Assembly (NCBI GenBank): GCA_030248215.1
Contig: JASANG010003582.1
Span: 287,501 to 351,500 of the forward strand
Direction of reading: 5' to 3'
Length of the DNA stretch: 64,000 nucleotides
Source: Enoplolaimus lenunculus
Lineage: Eukaryota; Nematoda; Enoplea; Enoplida; Thoracostomopsidae
The notes under the pieces: model-generated
Database searches by the model: none
Told to the model about the DNA's origin: nothing
Seen by the model: only the letters and a program-made list of their open reading frames with translations
Shown: one piece after another, positions 37,501 to 46,319 of the stretch
How positions within the stretch are numbered: the first letter of the stretch is position 1
Layout of the letters: every line of letters begins with the position of its first letter
Program-made: the position numbers and the translations under genes

Positions 37501-40500
37501 CGTAACAATTCAAATGCTTTACTGCAGTGACCCGATTAAGAGGGTGGGGGGTAATAAGAGGGGGGTCCACATTTTGAGTCCCTATCAATAGGAGTCCGTA
37601 TCTCTAATAAGAGTTCGTAAGCGAATCGAGTCCCTAAATAGTAATTAGAGTCCATGATGGTCAGTTATTCCTAATTATAGTACATAACTGACTTCAGGAC
37701 CAAATAAAATTGAGATCGAATCTTTAAGGCGTACTTCAATTTTGAAAGTACATTCCTAAGTATAACCTTGCATGATCGCTCAAGCTATTGACGCAAAACA
37801 AATAAACGTTTAATTCAACGGATAGTTGCAGTACCAGATATGTATCAGTAACGAAGGGTGGCGGAGCGTTGGTTAAAAATAAATAACAGTTCATAACCGA
37901 ATAACAAGGAAGGGGTACCCTCTGGAGAGGCCAAATAAATACAGTCCTCTCCTCTTATTCGGGTCACTACAGTACCTTACCTATAAGTGACCTTCTCTTC
38001 AGTTCCAGGTTCGTCTTTCTCCCAAATGATTGCTGTTTTCTGCGGATTGACCAACGCATGCCGGTCAACACAGTTCTCTACAATAGCACCTGCCTCGGTC
38101 TATTAGTAGACCATGCGAAAGATAACCAAGTGAACCGGTTATGTGAAAATTAGCAAAACTCATAATAATTGGACGTTTTACAATCTGTCACTTTGAACTG
38201 CACGCCATGTCAATATTTACAACAAGTTCGGTAAAGAAGATTTATAAATTTTAATCAATTTTTTTATCTAATTTTCAAATTTCTTCAACTTTACAATGCC
38301 TCTATTTTTTTTAAAATTGCTTACTTGTGTATCTGAAACATTGCCGACAGGCGACACATATGTCACATTGTGCAACTGGATAAAAATGTATATTTCTCCT
38401 TTGTTGTGTTTTAGAATTTCGTAGTAATCTAAACTACGGTCCTACATGTCGCACAGGGTACAAAGTAGAACGGGATTATATCGGAATCGAAATCGGAACC
38501 GCAAATTTATACCGGAAACGGAATCGGAACGACGAATTTTGTGAGGAATCGCAATTGGAACGACAAATGTTGTTGTGACTATTACGGATAATTTGTATTA
38601 AAGAGTACACTTATTGAATTAGGGTGTCTGTTGGCTGGCAACTATTTTAAAAAGATAATCTCTTTTGGTTCTGTTGAGCTAAACTACAATTAATTATTGT
38701 AATTTTCAAAATATAACGATAGTTCTGAGTGTTTAGATGTTGAGTTCGAGAGAACTTTTACGCAATATATCACAACAATGTAAAATTAAAATTAAAATTT
38801 CAAAATTCCGATTCCAACTGATTGTGCAATCAGAATTGGAATCGAAACTCGTTTAAAATCGGACTTCTAATCAGAATCGAAATTCTGGTTGCACCCTGAG
38901 TCGCGCCCCAAAACACCGATTTGTCAAAGTTGGCATCTGGAATGTCCCAATCGAAAACTGTTGCCCCGTCAGAATTTTCAAGAACCGCCACTGAAAAAGT
39001 AGGGCTAAATCTTTCTAAGGTGGAGGCCAATTTATTGTAGGAGGGCAGGCCGATGTCAACTTCGCCGCCCTAAAATCCCAATACCGGTCATAAGGATTTG
39101 AGGTGCAAGCTACAATTTTGATAGAATGAAATGTGGTGGCAGGCAGTGTCGGATCCAGGATCTCAAAATGGGGGGGGGGGCAAAATTTCACAGGTAATTA
39201 ACTTATTTTTGACCCACACACAAACCACGAACTATTGTCACAAAATTGCTATATAATTTTTGTCGAGATGCAGTTGGGGGGCACGGCCGGGGTGGCCCCA
39301 CATGGATCTGCCATTGGTCGTAGGTGGCATAATGGGACGACAGACAGGAAAGTATGCATGGTCTGGAGTGCCGCCCCCTCCTAGGTTTCCGACCGGTTAT
39401 AGGCCCAGAAATGGCAATATTTTTCATGCTTTCTACTCCTCTGACCACATCCGGTTTAAATTCTAGCAACAAAGATTCGACATTTTTCAGTTTAAGTTAC
39501 ATGATGTTAGCAGGGGCCGATCCAGAAAGGGACAGCGCCCCTAAGTCTTTTTGACGAAATAGTAAGGTCTACAAATGTTTATTATTGTGCCACTGAAATT
39601 GCGGCAGGAATCAGTTTGCATTCCGGTAATAGTTCGGGCTGCCCTGAACGACAATTTTCTGAGACGTCCTAGTTGCCAACTGGAGCAAATAGACGTTTTG
39701 GGGAGCACGATATATAAGTAATATACATATAAATATATTATGTATGACACGATATATAAGTAATACACATATAAATATATTATGTATTTAATTACAACGT
39801 TATGTTCCGACGGACTTTATACGCTTACCAGAAACATTCAAACGGCCACCAAGGAACCATTTAAAGTTCATTCTGTCCGCGTCGACACTCATAACCTGAG
39901 CAAACGGATGATGCCAGGATATCCGTGACTTTCCAAGAGCACCCCAAAATCTTTCCGGTTGCGCAATACTGCAAATCGGGCATTACATAATTATGACATT
40001 AACGTTTTTATTTGAGAAAATTATAAACGCACATTGCTATTGCAATTTAAATATACCTCAAATAATCTTTATTTATATTTTAACGTGTGAACGCCCCACA
40101 TACGTATTTTGGGCAAATTTCCAGCATTAATTTGTTTACACCGAAATACTAAAAACATAAACGTTACTGTTCTATGGAACGAAAATCTGCGTGAAGATAT
40201 TAGTGTATTCGCTAACTATTGTGCATTGCGCAAAACCGGCTGCCTAGTACTAAATTATTTGTTAAATTAATATGTATGTGCGTATTAACTAAGCATTGTT
40301 TTACTACCATTACTGAAACCTGTCGACGGCAAAACCAAATGAAACCAAAACAATCCAGAATGCTCTAAAAGCAGGCTCGTAGACAGCTCACCTTGCTACG
40401 TCGGGGGGCTAAAAAATTTTCAGCAGGGGCATTCAAGAGTTTTCGATGAGTTACACGCAAGGTTGAAAACTTTCTAGGGGGGCGCAAGATTTTATAGGGG

Positions 40501-41764
40501 GTGAGCCCCACTGGCCCCCCTTGGCATCGGGCCCGTCTAAAAGTGTTCACAATCCTAAAACAAAACGTCAATTGCTTCCGGCATCAAAAAAATTAGAAAT
40601 TACTATAAATTTACCTGAACTCATAGGTATCTTTGTGACTTTGTAAGTCGCTCTGAATCGCAAATATTTCAGGCAATTGGCTGGAAACTGACGCTGAAAG
40701 TATAAACATAAAAAGCTGTCAACATCAAAATAACTAAAACGCTCTTAAATTCTCAGGATGACTGAAAACGTTTTGTTACTCGACGTTGCTCCTGCTTCGC
40801 TCGAGTACTTCTGGAACAAATTAACATCGCTAAAATGCGTAGATGCGGAACCTGAAAAACACTAAAATCTTTGAAGATTTTCAAATGCCGACTGGCCGTT
40901 CAGTTACAGAAAAAATTCCGTTTCGCAGGCGCAAACCCACTAGCGGATCAAGAGGGGGGATGGGGGGGGGGGGTGTGGCGTACGCCCTCCATCAGAAAAT
41001 TTTTTGTGATAAAATCGTACCCTACCGTACAATTTTTCCACCTCAGAAAATTTTTTGATGATAAAATGATAAGGTCCCTCTACCTTACAATTTTTGCATT
41101 CCATAACATTTGCCACCCCGCCTCCGGTCAGAAATTCGTGCATCCGCCGCTGCGCAAACCTGAATTTCTTCAGGGAGTGGAACCGCCAATGGCCAATCGA
41201 TAAATTAACCGGGGAGACACAAGATATAGTGAAAAAACATCGCGAGCGGAGCGAACTCGAAGATTTGTAATAAAAGTAACCTATTTTGCAGGTTTAGCAA
41301 CGCCAGGCACTACGTAAAGTATAACAACTATATACGCAGGTGTTCAGTTTTTAGGGTTTTAACTATGCAGGTACTTTCAGGGTCAGCCCCACAGCTGGTT
41401 TCAGGGTCGGCCCCACAGATGGTTTCAGGGTGAGCCCCACAAACAAGAAATTTTTGATACTGAGGGCAACATTTCGATAGAGGGCAAACAAAAGTTTCCT
41501 AACATCATAGAATTCGTTTAATGCAGTACAAAAAACATTTTCGTCCAGGGAAGCGAAGCTGTTCTTAGGGGGGGGGGCGGTGCCTTCCACCGTCACCCAC
41601 CGTGGTTGCGAATCTGTTCTAAATCACTTCAGAATTTAACAGTTAACACAAGCCTACGTCAATTATTAATCAAACAGCTTACCGCCGACAACAGTTGATA
41701 CTCGTCGACGTAATGTGTTGCGGATGATACCGGTACACAAGGAACTGAATAATTTGGTCCGCAT
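22572..41764 (-). CDS. acss1-like: Acetyl-CoA synthetase, mitochondrial ACSS1-like, complete
   Basis: Makes acetyl-CoA from acetate, ATP and CoA through acetyl-AMP. Exons from the start: 41764-41683, 40693-40615, 39968-39829, 38077-37981, 36683-36490, 32129-31954, 30986-30834, 29583-29436, 28512-28375, 27913-27821, 26426-26314, 25480-25354, 24955-24828, 23969-23906, 23418-23297, 22745-22572. They total 2028 nt (675 aa plus stop; human ACSS1 is 689), all phases consistent. The first exon encodes [20 protein letters not shown], basic with no acid, like a mitochondrial presequence. Motifs: [19 protein letters not shown]-loop [11 protein letters not shown] (280-290), [18 protein letters not shown] (430-437), [25 protein letters not shown] with catalytic K630. 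[20 protein letters not shown] is closer to ACSS1 than ACSS2. At the 36490/32129 join it is two residues short of human; a micro-exon could be missed. The 24828 donor (GTTGGT) is weak. Confidence 0.93.
22985..23155. repeat. GC-rich MITE, CGTCGCCG family
   Basis: Contains GCGCGTCGCCGTGTATCACG, GCGGCGCCGTCCGTG and AAGTATAGCGCAACCC, the last matching the right end at 9283. In the last ACSS intron. Left end not defined. Confidence 0.55.
25140..25280. repeat. Degenerate TTAGGC/GCCTAA tracts
   Basis: Mixed orientation hexamers (ATAGGCTTTAGC, GAAGGCTTGAAC, GTAAGCCTAAGCC). The same style recurs at 31749-31892. No TEL termini recognised, so these may be old family members. Confidence 0.45.
25615..25750. 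repeat. Inverted TTAGGC-type tracts
   Basis: GAGGCTTAGGTTAGGG on one side is followed by CCTAAGCCTCAGCC and CCTAAGTCTAAGC on the other, giving a loose hairpin of telomere-like hexamers. Confidence 0.45.
25945..26035. repeat. (AAAC)n followed by (TAAC)n microsatellite
   Basis: About 16 CAAA units run from 25945 to 26009, then CTAA units to about 26035. In the ACSS intron between exons 11 and 12. Confidence 0.95.
26520..26640. repeat. Degenerate TTAGGC tract and small direct repeat
   Basis: ATGCTTAGGCTTATGCTTAG then a direct repeat of TGTTGGACAGCATGCTATCG (26592 and 26613). Not assigned to a family. Confidence 0.5.
26731..27079. mobile_element. MITE with GCAAGAGT/AACAAGAGTGTGCAACT ends
   Basis: Left ATAGCAAGAGTCGATGATCA plus AACAAGAGTGTGCAACT pairs with right AGTTGCACACTCTTGTTAT plus TTATCATCCACTCTTGG. 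Copies at 36721-37044 and 45690-46022. The C-rich and G-rich blocks inside (ACCCCCCACTTAGTGGGGGT) form hairpins. Confidence 0.8.
27369..27629 (+). mobile_element. TEL-A MITE
   Basis: GGCCAATGTTACTTTAAGGG to CCCTTAAAGTAACATGGGTC. Three CCTAAG tracts alternate with a GCGTTGCAAAAATGTG-like spacer. Both flanks carry a 20-base near-repeat: GTTCTGGTTGTAATTTAATT before, GTTCTGGTTATAATTTAGTT after (18 of 20). Confidence 0.88.
28010..28145. repeat. GC-rich CGTCGACG repeat
   Basis: ACCGACGCCGTCCGTCGACG and GACACACGGCGACACACGGC with a palindromic middle (ACGGTATC and GATACCGT). Related to 9148-9283 and 29640-29815. Confidence 0.5.
28769..29162. mobile_element. CAGGCTGCGACCGG element
   Basis: Starts CAGGCTGCGACCGGACATTA and ends ATATCCGATTGTACGCTG, a partial inverted pair. 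Both arms carry GGAACCGGAT blocks. Same family as 19483-20215. Confidence 0.55.
29640..29815. repeat. GC-rich CGGACGG repeat
   Basis: AGGGTGGTACTATACTTGTC to CATCAAAAGTATAACAG, with GATGTACGGTGCCGGACGG inside. TATACT and AGTATA ends echo the 9148 family. Confidence 0.5.
30021..30449. mobile_element. MITE with ATATATCGTGCC ends
   Basis: ATATATCGTGCCCCAAATAG plus CAACTGGGACGTCC pairs with GGACGTCCCAGTTGCAAAAT plus TGTGGCACGAAATATAT. A half copy at 39556-39725 keeps the right arm. Confidence 0.78.
31013..31213. mobile_element. Decayed MITE of the TCTCAAATGTGTG family
   Basis: CACCTATCGCCAGTTAGCGA and CAAGACCTATCGCAATCTGA are worn versions of the arms at 13643-13855. In the ACSS intron between exons 6 and 7. 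Confidence 0.5.
31340..31546. mobile_element. Fold-back MITE, GTACACTGCAAAAAATGG
   Basis: Outer arms GTACACTGCAAAAAATGG and CCATTTTTCACAGTGTAC. Inner arms GCTTTTCCTGACTACACAAA and TTTGTGTAGTCAGGAAAAGC are exact reverse complements, and GAGTCGAATTTGACTC-type pairs surround the centre. Nearly the whole 207 bp can fold into one hairpin. Confidence 0.85.
31749..31892. repeat. Degenerate TTAGGC/GCCTAA tracts
   Basis: ATAGGCTTACGCTTAGTCTC leads into AAGCGTAAGCCTTTG and CTAAGCCCAACCCTAAGC, again in mixed orientation, like 25140-25280. Confidence 0.45.
32302..32637 (+). repeat. 72-bp direct repeats flanking a TEL-A MITE
   Basis: ATGTTGAGGGGATCTTCGGA to ATTGTGATTAA (32302-32374) recurs as ATGTAGAGGGGATCTTCGGA to ATCGTGATTAA (32565-32636), with a TEL-A element (32375-32559) between. 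The two copies differ at several positions. Confidence 0.85.
32375..32559 (+). mobile_element. TEL-A MITE between direct repeats
   Basis: GGCCAATGTTACTTTTAGGG to CCTTAAAGTAACGTGGGCC with a short CCTAAG tract and TGTAATCTACAATCTAAACC. Flanked by 72-bp direct repeats rather than a clean 8-bp duplication. Confidence 0.85.
32856..32975 (+). mobile_element. TEL-A MITE, deleted form, perfect 8-bp target duplication
   Basis: 120 bp. GACAGTGG stands on both sides (32848-32855 and 32976-32983). Ends GGCCAGTGTTACTTTAAGGG and CCCCTTAAAGTAACATGGGG plus CC. Only two CCTAAG units remain. Confidence 0.92.
33129..33242 (+). mobile_element. TEL-B MITE, deleted form, perfect 8-bp target duplication
   Basis: 114 bp. 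AAAATCGT lies on both sides (33121-33128 and 33243-33250). Ends GGCCAATGTCAAGAACATGG and CTGATCTTTGCATGGGCC. Short CCTAAG tract in the middle. Confidence 0.92.
33251..34780. other. ACSS intron stretch with little recognised
   Basis: 33270-33310 (CTCGTTAACCAATTGTTGGG) resembles the repeat arm at 44550-44580. Otherwise no exon, TIR pair or tandem repeat was seen. Confidence 0.4.
34783..34935. repeat. Interspersed repeat, CACATACGTATTTTGG family
   Basis: GCACATACGTATTTTGGGCA, CTTTCCAGCATTACTTTG and GCGCATTGCGCAAAACCGGC. Matches 14637-14815 and 40078-40250. Confidence 0.65.
35072..35238 (-). mobile_element. CCGTAGCCAG MITE, reverse
   Basis: GGGCCCGTAGTCAAGGGGGA to GGTGAGCTGGATACGGGCC. Well-preserved reverse copy. 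Confidence 0.8.
35496..35711. mobile_element. CAGGGTGCAA MITE with GGAATC repeats
   Basis: Ends CAGGGTGCAA and TTGCACCCTG are exact inverse. Interior repeats of ATTCCGATTCCGATT. Flanking TAATGCTC and TCATGTTC match 6 of 8, fitting an old 8-bp duplication. A longer copy lies at 38454-38899. Confidence 0.75.
36091..36318. mobile_element. MITE of the TCTCAAATGTGTG family
   Basis: Left AGGTCGTGTTCTCAAATATG pairs with right CATTTGAGGATATGCGACCT. Arms also carry TATCACCAGTTGGTGCTAT and CTAACTGATGATAGG. Confidence 0.75.
36721..37044. mobile_element. MITE of the AACAAGAGTGTGCAACT family
   Basis: TTTAATCAAGAGTGCATGAC at the left pairs with GCATCATCCACTCTTGGTTC at the right. The interior carries TACATTCTTTCCTATACAA as in 26731-27079. 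Begins 38 bases upstream (in gene sense) of the ACSS exon at 36683. Confidence 0.75.
37081..37236 (+). mobile_element. CCGTAGCCAG MITE
   Basis: GGCCCGCCGCCCGCTCACCT to CCTCTGGTTACGGGCGC with the family core. Follows the previous MITE by under 40 bases. Confidence 0.7.
37520..37974. mobile_element. TA-flanked MITE (Tigger/pogo-like), copy 2
   Basis: TA at 37520-37521 and 37973-37974. CTGCAGTGACCCGATTAAGA and CCTCTTATTCGGGTCACTAC plus AG are the ends. It lies six bases inside the intron after the ACSS exon 38077-37981, so the donor GTAAGG runs straight into the MITE. Confidence 0.88.
38454..38899. mobile_element. CAGGGTGCAA MITE, long copy
   Basis: Starts CAGGGTACAAAGTAGAACGG and ends TTCTGGTTGCACCCTG. 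Repeats of GGAATCGAAATCGG at one side and CCGATTCC at the other. Same family as 35496-35711. Confidence 0.72.
39144..39535. mobile_element. CAGTG(T/G)CGGATCCAGG element, right end unclear
   Basis: Left part, CAGTGTCGGATCCAGGATCT and a long G run, matches 43124-43260 (TTTCACAGGTAATTAACTTA, CACAAACCACGAACTATTG). The right half differs from the 43124 copy. A GGCCGATCCAGAAAGGG block near 39515 may belong to a second element. Confidence 0.5.
39556..39725. mobile_element. Half copy of the ATATATCGTGCC MITE
   Basis: GCATTCCGGTAATAGTTCGG, GAGACGTCCTAGTTGCCAAC and GGGGAGCACGATATATAAG match the right arm of 30021-30449. Confidence 0.6.
39705..39786 (+). repeat. Two-copy tandem repeat, AT-rich
   Basis: CGATATATAAGTAATATACA and following bases to TTATGTATGACA are repeated at once as CGATATATAAGTAATACACA to TTATGTAT. 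Unit about 43 bp. Confidence 0.85.
40078..40250. repeat. Interspersed repeat, CACATACGTATTTTGG family
   Basis: CCCACATACGTATTTTGGGC, TTTCCAGCATTAATTTGTTT and GCATTGCGCAAAACCGGC. Third copy in the window. Confidence 0.65.
40372..40536 (+). mobile_element. CCGTAGCCAG MITE
   Basis: CAGGCTCGTAGACAGCTCAC to CCCCCCTTGGCATCGGGCCC. 79 bases past the donor of ACSS exon 2 in gene sense. Confidence 0.72.
40939..41152. mobile_element. MITE with AGCGGATCAAGAGG / ATCCGCCGCTG ends
   Basis: Left CACTAGCGGATCAAGAGGGG, right GTGCATCCGCCGCTG. The interior repeats CAGAAAATTTTTTG and ACCTTACAATTTTT. Relative of 7960-8158; end style like 43124-43502. Confidence 0.55.
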
Positions 41765-42607
41765 TCCAGCCGCTGTTTAGTTAATAATTACATAATATAA
41801 ACTATGACAGCCAAAGTTTCCCAATATCAATAATGCTACCTACACCCAAAATAAATTGTGTTATATTCGAGCAATATTGTCTGAAATTTAAGACAATTAT
41901 ATCTTAATACGGAATTCAGACATATATGTCTTGAATTCCAGTATTTTATTTCTTAAATGTTTCAGCACTATGGATCTGTAATTTTTCACACTTAAAAGTC
42001 TAAAAAGCGTTGTTTCATGACCGATTAAGACAAATATTTCTGAAATATAAGGCAACTACGCCTGAAATACAAGATAATTAGTTTCCAGGGAAACGACTCC
42101 AAAATTGGGCCCTAAAGCGCAACAAAGTACGCTAATTATATTTTACAACCTAAGGTATGTCATGAATGCAATTTGACCTCGAACGCCAACACGAGCAAGA
42201 AGTTTGACGTAATTTTAATATGATATCCATTTGCCAACAGTCTCAAAATGTTCAGGACGGTGCTTCGTCCCCCTCCCAACCTCCCGGTGGGTGGGGCCCT
42301 AAAAATTGGTAACGATGTTGAAAAACAAAATCGACTTTATTAAACGAGTGGCTTCATAAGCGGACGTTTTTTAACAAGTTTGACTACAAAATATTGTTTG
42401 GCTTTTCGTTCGCTTCGCTCGCTAAATTTTCTAATTACGTATAGCACTAATTACCAAAATGAACCTACGCATTTTTTAATCTGAACGGCTTGGAATATTC
42501 TATTATTAAATAATCACTAATATCGAGGGACAATTAAACAACTACGTACCCAATCTATGACCAATGGTCTGTTTCCGTCCTGAGAAGCAGAACCGTCCCC
42601 AAAAATA
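41765..42607. other. 5' flank of the ACSS gene; diverged AT-rich MITE
   Basis: 41841-42090 holds TACACCCAAAATAAATTGTG and repeated TCTGAAATTTAAGACAA blocks, a truncated relative of 47265-47909. No promoter motif could be recognised. Confidence 0.45.
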
Positions 42608-42772
42608 CGCCCGTAGCCAGCTCACTTTGCTAGGGGGGTGCTAAAAATTTTCAAGGAGGGGCATTCAAAGGTTTTCAATGAGTTACAAGCAAGGTTGAAA
42701 ATTCTCTAAGGGGGTCGCCAAAATTTTTCCACGGGAGACTGAGAAGCCCGCCCCCCTGGCTACCGGCCCGCC
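42608..42772 (+). mobile_element. CCGTAGCCAG MITE
   Basis: GCCCGTAGCCAGCTCACTTT to CCCCCCTGGCTACCGGCCC, with both ends and the core well kept. Confidence 0.82.
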
Positions 42773-43123
42773 AAAACCTCGGAAAAACGTCACTTTCTTC
42801 CAGTGTATGAAACTCCTGACTTACCTTTTGATTATTTTTACCTATTTTTCTTGCCAAACAACCTGTTTTCGTTTTGGCACCCAATGTTTTAAAAACGATC
42901 TCAAAGCGCACCGGCCTATCACGCCGTCAAAACAAACAAAGAGAAACATCGAATTATAAACAGCGAAAAGTTTAACAATAAACGTACATAACACATTGAT
43001 GAAGGGTAGTAGTTGCCAGAAAATATTTACGATAAAAAGCCAATGACAGCTTCATGGGAGACCACCCACGCCATGCTCCACTACCCTCACCCGCAACACG
43101 AGGATTAAAAACTTTTCATTAAG

Positions 43124-43502
43124 CAGTGGCGGATCCAGGATCTCAAAATGGGGGGCAAAATTTCACAGGTAATAAACTTACTTTTGACCCACACACAAAC
43201 CACGAACTATTGTCACAAAATTGCTAAGTATATAATTTTTGTCGAGATGCTGTTGGGGGGGCTACGGCCGGGGTTTTTTCACCATTACATATCACGAGCC
43301 CCCCACAAGGGAAGGGAGTCCATGCGGGGAGGAATTGGGGACCGTGCGCCTCCAAATTTACATGGTATCTCCGCAAATAGACTTATGCAAAATGTAAACA
43401 ATGCAATTATAGGAGGCCTGCAAAACTACTCGGTGCCCCCAAAATATACGTTTCTGCAGACGACACTGTTCTCCCCGTTAGAAATTTCTGAATCCGCCAC
43501 TG
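43124..43502. mobile_element. CAGTGGCGGATCCAGG MITE
   Basis: Starts CAGTGGCGGATCCAGGATCT and ends TCTGAATCCGCCACTG, an inverted pair. The 149-codon open frame at 43148-43597 spans this element and its flank and is not a gene. A fragment of the left end is at 43733-43795. CAG-type ends suggest hAT; no clear target duplication. Confidence 0.75.
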
Positions 43503-43648
43503 AAAAAAGCTGTACACGAGACTTGTGTATGAAAATTTTCAACAGACAGCAATGTTTTACTACTCTGTACTACAGCAAAAAAAACAACCACGAGTAAGAA
43601 CTAGTTTTACGTACAGCTGACACAGCTGTAGTTCCCATTAGAAATAAA

Positions 43649-44143
43649 AGTAAAGAACAGGGGCGGAACAGTATTATAAGCATATTCGCAAGCTTAAGGG
43701 TAAGCCTAAGCCTAATTCTGAGCGTAAGAATGACAGTGGCGGATCCAGGATCTCAAAATGGGGGGGGGCAAAATTCCACAGGTAAATTTTTTTGACCTAG
43801 ACTGTAGTGACCCAAATAAGAGGGGGTCCCCATTTTGACTCCCAATTAATAGGAGTCCGTATCCCTAAGAGTCCGTAAGCGTGCAGAGTCCTTAAACCCA
43901 TGTTAGAGTTTATGTCTATCATCCCTAATTGTAGCGCATAAATGACTCCAGGGCAAATAAAGGCGAGTTTAAAACTTTAAAGCGTGCTTATACTATCGTG
44001 TATAAAACAGAGAAATAAAACATCGTAGAACAGCAATTGACACCTCGGCCTAAGCCTAAGCCCATCATAAAAATGAGTCTAAAGCTTAAGCTTTACTCTG
44101 TTCACAGAAAAACGTTCCGCCCCTGATCTTTGCATTGGCAGAC
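43649..44143 (+). mobile_element. TEL-B MITE broken by nested insertions
   Basis: The left part of a TEL-B (GTAAAGAACAGGGGCGGAAC, CCTAAG tract) runs to 43732. A CAGTGGCGGATCCAGG fragment (43733-43795) and a Tigger-like fragment (43800-43996) follow. TEL-B resumes at about 44045 (GGCCTAAGCCTAAGCCC) and ends CTGATCTTTGCATTGGC. Confidence 0.75.
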
Positions 44144-44189
44144 GTGTTGTTTGTCCATCAATATAACTGGTTCACAATTAACGTAAACA

Positions 44190-44890
44190 GAACTGGTGCC
44201 TGTTGAGAGTAACACTGTTCGTTCCAGATTTTTGGGTTACCTTCCCGACCTGGATGTGTTAAAACAGTTATCCCATTTTGAAAAAAGTGGGTGTCGTTTC
44301 GGTTATCACTCAAGCCCGCGTTTGTTCAAATATGGTTTGAACTTCTCATGGTTTCTCCTGATCATCCCGCGCCTAAATTTAAGAGTTTTTTCTCATAAAA
44401 AACATTAAACATACCATTCGATTCTGCTTGCAGAACTAGGTCGAACGGTGTTAAATTCACCGCACTCAGATGGTTGGTTCACAAGTTTAGTAAATAACTA
44501 ATTTGATGCGCTGCCAACGATTTGGGACGGCTCGAAGTCAGTTATTTGACTATAATTCGTTAACCAATCGTCTGATTGCGGAAAATTTAGCACCATTCGA
44601 CTCAGATCCGCAAGCTCCGTCGAATGGTATGTAAAGTGCTTAACTATTGAAGTAGTTATATTACCACATGGGGGTGTTATAACTTACTTAGTGACAAAAA
44701 CATATTTTGAGTCCCAAGGGGGACATTGTGACACTTAAAAACGAGTTTTTCAAAAATTCCAATTTGGGCGTCCAATGATCAGGGGAGGACATGAGAAGCT
44801 CAAAAATGCAAAAAAATTTTAAATCCAACGATCTTTATACGGGTTGAGGGATAACGGAAGAAACCCAAAAGTTGCATGTGTAAAAGTTCT
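44190..44890. mobile_element. Inverted-arm element, copy 1
   Basis: TTTTTGGGTTACCTTCCCG and TCTCATGGTTTCTCCTGATC on the left pair with GATCAGGGGAGGACATGAGA and GGGATAACGGAAGAAACCCA on the right. Inner arms GTCGAACGGTGTTAAATTCA and TTTAGCACCATTCGACTCAG also pair. A second copy spans 47105-48225. Confidence 0.65.
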
Positions 44891-45064
44891 CCAGATCTCA
44901 TGACAGGCGGATCCAAATATTTGTCACGGGAAGCGGTTTGACAAATGTTATGAAACGCAAAAATTGTATGGTAGGGACCGTATTATTTTATCACCGAAAA
45001 ATTTTTTACGGGAAAAAACTGTGTTTTCTGCAAAATCAGTTCAGGGTTACGATGTGGTACCCAC

Positions 45065-45221
45065 GCCCGTAGCCAGCTCACCTTGCTAGGGGTGCTAAAA
45101 CCTTTTTCGGAGAGGCATTCGAGCGTTTTTAATAACTTGCAAACAAGGTGGAAAATTTTCTAGGGGAGACAAAATTTTTCCAGCGAAGCTGAGCCCCCTG
45201 CTCCCCCTTGACTACGGGCAC
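45065..45221 (+). mobile_element. CCGTAGCCAG MITE
   Basis: GCCCGTAGCCAGCTCACCTT to CCCCCTTGACTACGGGCAC. Confidence 0.8.
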
Positions 45222-45689
45222 GGTGGTACCTACAGGGAAACTTAACAATGTATATGCTTTTCTGTACGTTTTCAGACGGGATTTGAACGGGTTCCGCGTA
45301 CTTACAACCGATTTTAACAGTAGGGAATTGTTTCAAACACGCCATTTTAACCACTTACCGCATTTCAAACTACATCTTTCTAAAACCATTTCTGTCTACC
45401 ACGGAGAAACTCTAAAACAGAATACTTAGCGTAGGCTAAACGCTGTTAAATGCATTTTTACGATCCGTCGATACGGTCTTTGTTTAAAACGCGAAAAGCG
45501 CATTGTATTTTTTGACACGATACGTTTTAGCTACCCCGCCTACGTCTGGTTCAAAATAGTCTGGTCACAAAAAAATAGTTTTATGTTTAATCTTATCATT
45601 ATTTCTCATCGGAACTATAAATTTTCTTCCTACTTTAAACTGTCAGAGCATCACAAGTTTTGCTACAACTATTGTACATGCGCGTTTTG
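45222..45689. other. Spacer with nothing recognised
   Basis: No gene, repeat family or structure seen between two MITEs. Confidence 0.5.
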
Positions 45690-46022
45690 GGTTTATCAAG
45701 AGTGCATGATACATGAGTGTGCAAATCTTGCGTTTGCCGTGTGGTACAAAATGTACCAGTCGGCGTTGTCGTTTTTGACTGACACCCCTTGTTTAGAGGG
45801 GGGCTCGGTGTTACATGCAATAACCCTAAATTAGACTGTGGAGCAACTTTTGATGCCGGGTACATAAAGTGTCATGGTTCGCACAGGTTATACCTCCCTG
45901 GCCCCCATCTAAATAAAGGGGAGTAGGGTAAAAGCGCACGTGCCGGGTACATTGTTTTCTACACAGAATGTACCCATTGCATAGTCTTGTTGAAGTATGC
46001 ATCAGCCGCTCTTGGCTTTATC
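45690..46022. mobile_element. MITE of the AACAAGAGTGTGCAACT family
   Basis: GTTTATCAAGAGTGCATGAT and ATGAGTGTGCAAATCTTG on the left pair with GCATAGTCTTGTTGAAGTAT and CAGCCGCTCTTGGC on the right. Confidence 0.75.
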
Positions 46023-46084
46023 AATACTTCCAAAATCAATACACTTTTAAATTTGAATCTTGCAAAAATTCTATCTTTGGCTAT

Positions 46085-46190
46085 GACACCGTTCACAATA
46101 ATTTTGTCAACGGGGCAACAAAATGTCTTATGGACCTGGGCTGTTATGAAATTATTTTGAAAACGAGCTCGTGATAGTCCTGATATATAA
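46085..46190. repeat. Short repeat shared with 6061-6165
   Basis: CCGTTCACAATAATTTTGTC and AACGAGCTCGTGATAG match the earlier copy. Confidence 0.6.
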
Positions 46191-46319
46191 GAAATGTTAA
46201 TATGGAGCAAAATCCAGTCAATTTATACAGCGTTTGAGACGGCTTCATCAGCTGACTTCATTGGGTTTAACTTTGTCTATGATTCCTAGAAGCAATAATA
46301 ATTACTCACTGGAATTTAT

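Noticed and set aside
43148-43597. 149-codon open frame as a gene
   Set aside because: It lies on an inverted-repeat MITE and its flank, has no domain, and part recurs at 39144.
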